Shown here: in pieces, positions 13,395-17,507 of the stretch
Layout of the letters: the number at the start of each line of letters is the position of its first letter
How positions within the stretch are numbered: position 1 is the first letter of the stretch
Origin: Betaproteobacteria bacterium
GTDB lineage: Bacteria > Pseudomonadota > Gammaproteobacteria > Burkholderiales > SG8-39
DNA length: 17,507 bases
Assembly (NCBI GenBank): GCA_009693435.1
Contig: SHXF01000088.1
Span: 1 to 17,507 of the forward strand
Direction: 5' to 3'
Position numbers and translations under genes: made by a program
Notes under the pieces: model-generated
Databases searched by the model: none
Told to the model about the DNA's origin: nothing
What the model saw: the letters and a program-made list of their open reading frames with translations, nothing else

Positions 13395-14678
13395 TCAGAA
13401 TATCTGGAACTCTAGCCCGGGTATGCCCGGTGCGTTCGGCGCAGGCGGGCGCGGCAGCACGGTGCTCTCCCATTCAGCGTACGCGCCTGCCATTTCCTGC
13501 AGCACGCGAGGATACTTGTCCTGAAAGCTCGCGTATTCGCGGATGTCCCGCACCAGGTTGAAAAGATACTCGCGTCCGGTGTCGGACTGATGGAAATATT
13601 TCCACGGACCGCGCCGCGCCGCGCTCGCGGTGGGCGTGCGCCAGAACAGCGTGCGGTCGAAGCAGGCGCGCTCGCCCAGGAGCACCGGCATCAGGTCGGC
13701 GCCGTCGGCCGGATAGCGCGCATCGGCGGCGGTGCCGGCAAGCGCGAGAAAGGTCGCGGTCCAGTCCATGGTGATCGCCATCTGCGGGCTGACCTGCCCG
13801 CCGGGAATCTTTCCTCGCCAGCGCGCAATCCCGGGCACGCGTATGCCGCCCTCGCGCAGCAACCGGATGTAGCCGGTGAGCGGGTAGTGGTACGAATAAC
13901 GCTCGCCGCCGTTGTCGCTGGTAAACACCACCAGCGTGTCGGCGTCGAGCTTCAACCGTTGCAGGGTGTCCAGCACGCGGCCGACTCCGCTGTCCAACTC
14001 GCGCATCATTTCCGCATAGATCTCGATCGAACCGCCATTCGGTGTCGAGGGCCGCTCGGCGAACTCCTCTTCCTGGAACGGCGCTTCCCAGGGCCAGTGC
14101 GGCGCCGTGTAGTGCAGCGACAGGTAGAAGGGCGCATCGCGGCGGCGCTCGATGAAATCGCAGGCGCGATCGGTGAGCACGTGGGTGAGGTAGCCCGCCT
14201 TGGGCGCCACCTCCTCGCCTTCCATCGCGAGGTATCGCCCGTCCTCGCCGCGGTAGCTGAAGTAGCCCGCGCCGGTGGTCTTGGTGCCGAAGTACTCGTG
14301 GAAACCGGATTTGAGCGGACCGAACAGCGGCGGCTCGCCGCAATGCCACTTGCCGAACAGGCCGGTGGCGTAGCCCGCCTCGGCGAGCAGTCGCGGCAGC
14401 GCCGGGAATTCGGGTTCCAGGCCGAGGCTGTCGCCGTGTATCCAGTGCAACAGCGGTTCGGCGAGGCCCGCCGCATGGCGCGCGGGATAGCGGCCGGTGA
14501 AGAGCGAAATCCTCGTCGGCGAGCAGGTCGCCGATCCCGAGTAGCAGTCGGTGAGGCGCACGCCCTCGGCGGCGAGGCGGTCGATGCGGGGCGTCGCGTA
14601 GTCGGGCCGGCCGTAGCAGGACAGGTCACCCCATCCGAGGTCGTCGGCCAGGATGAAAACGATGTTGGGTTTGCGCAA
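13395..14678 (-). CDS. Type I (formylglycine) sulfatase
   Basis: A 427-aa arylsulfatase-superfamily hydrolase of sulfate esters. The N-terminal metal-binding NIVFILADDLGWGD starts a few residues in. The cysteine to be converted to formylglycine lies in TCSPTRISLFTGR, fitting C-x-P-x-R. Further active-site elements are GKWHCG, LHYTAPHWPW and the metal ligands in FTSDNGG. The start is TTG at 14678 (minus-strand), preceded by GGAG at 8 nt; the long in-frame extension to 15827 crosses the divergent MFS gene and is spurious. From this start there is no signal peptide, so the enzyme should be cytoplasmic and act on a substrate imported still sulfated. The maturation enzyme is not in the window. Confidence 0.88.
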   Translation of the reverse strand: MRKPNIVFILADDLGWGDLSCYGRPDYATPRIDRLAAEGVRLTDCYSGSATCSPTRISLFTGRYPARHAAGLAEPLLHWIHGDSLGLEPEFPALPRLLAEAGYATGLFGKWHCGEPPLFGPLKSGFHEYFGTKTTGAGYFSYRGEDGRYLAMEGEEVAPKAGYLTHVLTDRACDFIERRRDAPFYLSLHYTAPHWPWEAPFQEEEFAERPSTPNGGSIEIYAEMMRELDSGVGRVLDTLQRLKLDADTLVVFTSDNGGERYSYHYPLTGYIRLLREGGIRVPGIARWRGKIPGGQVSPQMAITMDWTATFLALAGTAADARYPADGADLMPVLLGERACFDRTLFWRTPTASAARRGPWKYFHQSDTGREYLFNLVRDIREYASFQDKYPRVLQEMAGAYAEWESTVLPRPPAPNAPGIPGLEFQIF

Positions 14679-14703
14679 GTACGGCGCTCCGGGCGTGGTC
14701 AAA

Positions 14704-14720
14704 TGCGCTGGTGTAGCGCA
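14704..14720. promoter_or_regulatory. Inverted repeat in the sulfatase leader
   Basis: TGCGCT (14704-14709) and AGCGCA (14715-14720) are perfect arms around 5 nt, between the candidate promoter and the sulfatase start. It could be an operator or a leader hairpin; no regulator gene is adjacent. Confidence 0.35.
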
Positions 14721-14760
14721 TGGTTTGCAGCGCAGCCTGAATCCGGCTGCCTCGACCTCA

Positions 14761-14789
14761 ACGATACCAGATCGCCCTGCGCTGGTCAG
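14761..14789 (-). promoter_or_regulatory. Candidate promoter of the sulfatase-ABC-deaminase operon
   Basis: On the - strand CTGACC (14789-14784), a 17-nt spacer and TATCGT (14766-14761), each 4/6 to consensus. It lies in the 174-bp divergent region between the sulfatase and MFS genes. The match is weak. Confidence 0.3.
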
Positions 14790-14852
14790 ACGATCATGCC
14801 GCCGCGCGCATTCCCCCATCCTCGGCATTGCGCGTGAAATAATCCGCCCTCC

Positions 14853-16007
14853 ATGAATCAGGCCATGATCCTGCTTGCGATTGCGTGCGCCAATTCGGGC
14901 GTGGCGATGCGCATGATGGAGCCGATGCTCGCCGCACTCGCCACGGACTTCGGCGTGAGCGTGCCGGCCGCGGCCGTGGTGTTCACCGCCTTCTCGATCG
15001 CGCAGTCCGGCGCGCAGTTCTTCCACGGCGCGCTCGGCGACCGTTACGGCAAGCTGCGCATGGTCACCCTGATGCTCACGCTGTCGGCGGCGGCGGCCTT
15101 CGGTTGCGCGCTGGCGCCGGACCTTGCCGGCCTGACCGCATGGCGATTCGCACTCGGGCTGTTCTGCTCCGGCGCCATGACCCTGGGCATGGCCTATATC
15201 GGCGACGAAGTCCCGGCCGAGCGGCGCCAGTCGGTGCTCGCGAGCTTTCTCTCGGGGACCGTCATCGGCCAGGCTCTCGGCCCCCTCGTTGGCGGCACGT
15301 TCACCGACCTGCTCGGCTGGCGCGCCGCCTTCGTCTTTCTCGGAACGGGATTCGCGGCCAATGCTCTGGTGCTGTTCAGCCTCACCCGCGCCCGCTGGCC
15401 CAGGCGCCGTATCGACACCGGGGCACTGTTCTCCATTGCGCCCTATGCGGCCATCGTGCGGCTGCCCAAAGCGCGGCTGGTGATGTGGGCGGTGTTCGCC
15501 GAGGCGGTATTCTTTTTCGGCGCGTTCTCGTTCATCGGTGTGCTGATGCGCGAGCGCTTCGGCCTTCCCTACACTGTCATCGGGCTTGCCATCGCGGGCT
15601 TTGGCGCGAGCGGGCTGCTGTATACCCGCGCAGTGCGCTGGCTGCTCGGCCGCTACGGCCAGGGAGGAATGGTGCTGCGCGGCGGACTGGCGTGCGGCGC
15701 CTGCTTCATCGGCATCGCACTCGCGCCGGCGTGGCCGATCGCGTTCGCGTGCACTGCGTGCCTGGGATTCTTCTACTACATGATGCACAACACGCTGCAG
15801 ACGCGCGCCACCGAGATGGCGCCGCAATCGCGTGCGCGGGCGCTCGCGCTGTACTCCACCGCCTGGGCGGCGGGCCAGGCGGCGGGTGTGTCACTCCTCA
15901 GCGCGGGCCTGCTCGCGTTCGGCCTCGCGCCCATGATCGCAGCATTCGGGATCGGCATCGCGCTGTTCGGCGTCTGGTTCCGCCATAACCTGCCGCGGTT
16001 TCCTTGA
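14853..16007 (+). CDS. MFS transporter
   Basis: A 384-aa major facilitator superfamily protein with about 12 hydrophobic segments. The loop between helices 2 and 3 carries GALGDRYGKLRM (about 57-68), the MFS motif A. The protein begins directly with a membrane segment (MNQAMILLAIACANSG). ATG at 14853 has no clear ribosome binding site; AATAAT lies at 14838-14843 but without a matching -35. It diverges from the sulfatase operon and may share its control, for example exporting a product or taking up a related compound; the substrate is unknown. Confidence 0.88.
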   Translation: MNQAMILLAIACANSGVAMRMMEPMLAALATDFGVSVPAAAVVFTAFSIAQSGAQFFHGALGDRYGKLRMVTLMLTLSAAAAFGCALAPDLAGLTAWRFALGLFCSGAMTLGMAYIGDEVPAERRQSVLASFLSGTVIGQALGPLVGGTFTDLLGWRAAFVFLGTGFAANALVLFSLTRARWPRRRIDTGALFSIAPYAAIVRLPKARLVMWAVFAEAVFFFGAFSFIGVLMRERFGLPYTVIGLAIAGFGASGLLYTRAVRWLLGRYGQGGMVLRGGLACGACFIGIALAPAWPIAFACTACLGFFYYMMHNTLQTRATEMAPQSRARALALYSTAWAAGQAAGVSLLSAGLLAFGLAPMIAAFGIGIALFGVWFRHNLPRFP

Positions 16008-16012
16008 GCTGT

Positions 16013-16311
16013 TCAGGCCGCGCTGCGATTGCCGGGCCTGGCGAGCAGCAACAGCGCATCGCCGATGACCCGCTCGATGATGCCGCCCTCGCGGCAATAG
16101 CCGGAGTACGACGACCCAAGAATCCCGAACGCCCCAATCCAGGCCGGCTGACCGCTGGTGTAAAGCATCGCGTCCCCATCGCGCCACTCGTCAGGAACAG
16201 ATGATCTCGTCCGATCCGCTCCTGCATTTCTGCAAAATCTGAATGAACGGCTCCGAACCCGGAACGCCCGGGTCGATGTCCACCAACCAGGGCATAGGGC
16301 GCATGTTTCAC
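16013..16311 (-). pseudogene. Unidentified frameshifted gene remnant
   Basis: On the - strand one frame reads naturally up to SDFAEMQERIGRDHLFL (near 16205), and the next frame continues DEWRDGDAMLYTSGQPAWIG, then AFGILGSSYSGYCREGG and IIERVIGDALLLLARPGN to a TGA at 16013-16015. The second part has the G/C-ending codons of neighbouring genes. A single one-base change near 16197-16205 would join the two. I do not recognise the family. It may be a small protein tail-to-tail with the MFS gene, or a truncated remnant. Confidence 0.35.
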
Positions 16312-16351
16312 GGGCGAAGCGACATTAGGTTGAAGGGAGTCATTAAGAATC

Positions 16352-16368
16352 CCCTATTAGGGTAATAT
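16352..16368 (+). promoter_or_regulatory. Operator-like palindrome and -10 box of mqsRA
   Basis: CCCTA (16352-16356) and TAGGG (16358-16362) are perfect arms around one base, directly followed by TAATAT (16363-16368) as a -10 candidate 6 nt before the ATG. In E. coli MqsA binds palindromes built on ACCT/AGGT at its own promoter; this site is similar in form though not identical. Confidence 0.5.
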
Positions 16369-16374
16369 TCGCCT

Positions 16375-16674
16375 ATGGAAAAGCGCATACCCCATTATTT
16401 GTTGCGCGCTATCCAAAAGCAGATGAACAGTGTTGCGGCAATGAATCTGACTTTTTCGGCGCAACTCGATATCCGAGCAGCGGGGATGGAGATGGCAGAC
16501 GCGCTTGACGTAGTGAAAGGTCTTTCCCGTTTCGATTTTTATAAGAGCATGACGACCCATGCGAATCATCGTGTCTGGCAGGACGTATATCACGCGACGT
16601 GGCGCGAAAAATCGCTCTACGTGAAATTCCAGCAAGCCGAAGAATACTTTGTGGTGTCCTTTAAGGAGTTGTGA
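16375..16674 (+). CDS. mqsR: MqsR-family mRNA interferase toxin
   Basis: A 99-aa toxin that closely follows the E. coli MqsR pattern (RelE-like fold; cleaves mRNA at GC-containing sites in E. coli). The conserved core DFYKSMTTHANHRVWQDVY is present and the catalytic set maps to K57, Q69 and Y82, one residue offset from E. coli K56/Q68/Y81. It ends VVSFKEL as in the family. The ATG at 16375 has no ribosome binding site and lies close to the -10, so the message may have almost no leader. Toxin-first order is typical of this family. Composition is AT-richer than its surroundings (27 G/C in 16501-16560, against 42 in 15661-15720), suggesting transfer. Confidence 0.93.
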   Translation: MEKRIPHYLLRAIQKQMNSVAAMNLTFSAQLDIRAAGMEMADALDVVKGLSRFDFYKSMTTHANHRVWQDVYHATWREKSLYVKFQQAEEYFVVSFKEL

Positions 16675-16675
16675 C

Positions 16676-17083
16676 ATGGCATCGAAATGGCATGGTAAGC
16701 AATGCCCCTTGTGCTTCGAGGGAACGCTGCGAGATGGAAAGCGCAAGCAACGCCTCGAATATCGAGGGCACGGTTACGAATATGTGGCAAAAGGCTCTTT
16801 TTGCAATAAATGCGGTGAAGGATTCCCAGAACACGATGCGCGGGAGGAATCTGCCTGGACGTCCTTTCGCGACCGGGTGGATGCCGACGAAATTGCCAAC
16901 TTGACGCGCATCCGAAAAAAATTGAAGCTGACACAGCAAGCGGCGGCAAAGCTCGCCGGGGGAGGCAAAAATGCCTTTTCCCGATACGAGCGCGGCCAGG
17001 CAAAACCGGTTGCGGCAGTTGTCAATCTGTTCCGGTTGCTGGATCGACATCCTAATTTGCTGCGGGAGCTTAAAGCGGATTGA
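16676..17083 (+). CDS. mqsA: MqsA-family antitoxin
   Basis: A 135-aa antitoxin and repressor. The N-terminal zinc domain has C-x2-C pairs CPLC (10-13) and CNKC (about 43-46), which bind and mask the toxin in E. coli. The C-terminal XRE-type HTH has LTQQAAAKLAGGGKNAFSRY with ERGQAKP following, very like E. coli MqsA. The ATG at 16676 is 1 nt after the mqsR stop and has AAGGAG 7 nt upstream, so the antitoxin is translated efficiently from the shared message. It likely binds the palindrome at 16352-16362. Confidence 0.93.
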   Translation: MASKWHGKQCPLCFEGTLRDGKRKQRLEYRGHGYEYVAKGSFCNKCGEGFPEHDAREESAWTSFRDRVDADEIANLTRIRKKLKLTQQAAAKLAGGGKNAFSRYERGQAKPVAAVVNLFRLLDRHPNLLRELKAD

Positions 17084-17133
17084 TGCAAAGCCAGGCAGCA
17101 TCGAAAGCAACCTCAAGCGCTCGATCGGGGTTA

Positions 17134-17358
17134 TTGCACCCCGAGTCCCGCGGCCGGCTGACCCTGGCCTCCCCCGATCCCCTCGTCCACCCGCGCATCC
17201 GGGCCAACTTCCTCGAAGCCGAATCCGACCGCCAGACCCTCATCACCGGCGTGCGCATCGCCCGCGACATCCTCGGCCAGAGCGCCATGAAAGACTACTG
17301 CGCCGAAGAAGCCTCCCCCGGCCCCCAACGCCAGACCGACGAAGAAATCCTCGCCTAC
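17134..17358 (+). pseudogene. C-terminal fragment of a GMC oxidoreductase
   Basis: The + strand frame reads LLHPESRGRLTLASPDPLVH, then PRIRANFLEAESDRQTLITG and ARDILGQSAMKDYCAEEASP to DEEILAY. This is the conserved C-terminal substrate-domain segment of FAD-dependent GMC oxidoreductases (choline/alcohol dehydrogenases). The 5' part is missing: the match starts about 50 nt after mqsA. The 3' part, with the catalytic histidine region, is cut off by the IS21-type end at about 17360. The open frame around it (17080-17484) is an accident of the junctions. Confidence 0.75.
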
Positions 17359-17363
17359 CCCCG

Positions 17364-17410
17364 GTGGCCACTTCAAATTCCCCCATCTGTGGCCAGGTCA
17401 AATTCCCCCA
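17364..17410. repeat. IS21-type terminal repeats
   Basis: Two 22-bp direct copies start at 17364 and 17389 (25 bp apart). Each begins GTGGCCA and ends TCAAATTCCCCCA; they differ at two of 22 positions. Multiple repeats of this form near the ends are typical of IS21-family elements, where the transposase binds. Confidence 0.7.
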
Positions 17411-17507
17411 GGGGGAACGACAGGAATGGATGGATTGTTACTCGGATTGGTTGGCCTTTGCAAGGCGGTTGGCGGCTTCTTTGAGCCGGTAGCTTTTGCC
17501 GCGGAAT
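17365..17507 (-). mobile_element. Right end of an IS21-family insertion sequence (partial)
   Basis: The element seems to begin near 17365 with TGGCCACTTC, consistent with the TG...CA ends of IS21, and runs past the window edge. It carries the terminal repeats and, oriented inward, the end of istB. It abuts and truncates the GMC oxidoreductase fragment. The outer boundary is uncertain by a few bases and the other end is not visible. Confidence 0.65.
17438..17507 (-). CDS. istB: IstB-like ATPase of IS21 element, C-terminus only
   Basis: Read on the - strand from the window edge, 22 codons give FRGKSYRLKEAANRLAKANQ plus SE before TAA at 17440-17438. The G-x-SYR-K pattern is the usual C-terminus of IstB helper proteins. 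Its position just inside IS21-type terminal repeats supports the call; only the tail is present. Confidence 0.6.
   Translation of the reverse strand, partial: FRGKSYRLKEAANRLAKANQSE

Larger units (their letters stand above)
16008..16374. other. Intergenic stretch with a possible decayed gene and the mqsRA control region
   Basis: No intact gene is seen. The left part holds a - strand coding-like segment broken by a frameshift (16013-16311, listed separately). The right 60 bp are AT-rich and hold the operator and -10 box of the mqsRA pair. Confidence 0.6.

Noticed and set aside
13222..13473. N-terminal extension of the second binding protein
   Set aside because: It would bury the signal peptide 84 residues inside and overlap the sulfatase end; AGGAG points to 13221.
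13590..14837. 415-codon + strand open frame opposite the sulfatase
   Set aside because: Antisense of the sulfatase catalytic core.
14679..15827. N-terminal extension of the sulfatase frame to 810 codons
   Set aside because: The extra part is antisense to the MFS transporter and of low complexity; TTG at 14678 with GGAG upstream is a better start.

Overview
The window is GC-rich, compact and tightly packed, with the codon use and gene types of a proteobacterium. A beta-proteobacterium of the Burkholderiales type is my best guess, inferred from overall style and gene families and not from any marker gene. It reads as an accessory catabolic region: two separate nitrate/sulfonate/taurine-type (NitT/TauT) ABC import systems with associated enzymes, three toxin-antitoxin-like pairs, a short tandem repeat array, and remnants of insertion sequences.

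Region 1 (1-6093) looks like one import-and-catabolism module in two converging transcription units. On the + strand lie a periplasmic binding protein (340-1308) and an alpha/beta-hydrolase (1419-2927). On the - strand, reading 5804 to 2992, lie a Rieske non-heme iron oxygenase, an ABC permease and an ABC ATPase. The two units start from almost the same 47-nt block: the arm of a REP-like repeat, then -35 and -10 boxes at identical spacing (264-310 on +, 5836-5882 on -; 35 of 47 positions identical by hand count). Behind the oxygenase promoter sits an array of five 41-bp repeats (5872-6093).

Region 2 (6237-7642, - strand) holds a GlcG/HbpS-family protein and a malate/lactate dehydrogenase-family enzyme whose substrate-selecting arginine is replaced by proline. 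Region 3 (7798-9454) has a ribbon-helix-helix antitoxin/PIN toxin pair (- strand), a decayed ISAs1-type transposase fragment, and a DUF4160/DUF2442-HTH pair (+ strand) with nested palindromes in its promoter and a possibly leaderless start.

Region 4 (9556-14678, - strand) is a five-gene operon-like run: type I sulfatase (TTG start, no signal peptide), binding protein, ATPase, permease and an adenosine/adenine deaminase-family amidohydrolase. An MFS transporter diverges from it (14853-16007). Region 5 (16013-17507) is a patchwork: a frameshifted unidentified gene, a visibly AT-richer mqsR/mqsA pair, the C-terminal stub of a GMC oxidoreductase, and one end of an IS21-type element with the tail of istB.

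The strongest 'system' candidates are the split regulon of region 1 with its paired promoter block, the sulfatase-importer-deaminase operon of region 4, and the DUF4160/DUF2442-HTH pair with its operator architecture. All functional assignments rest on motif reading by eye.
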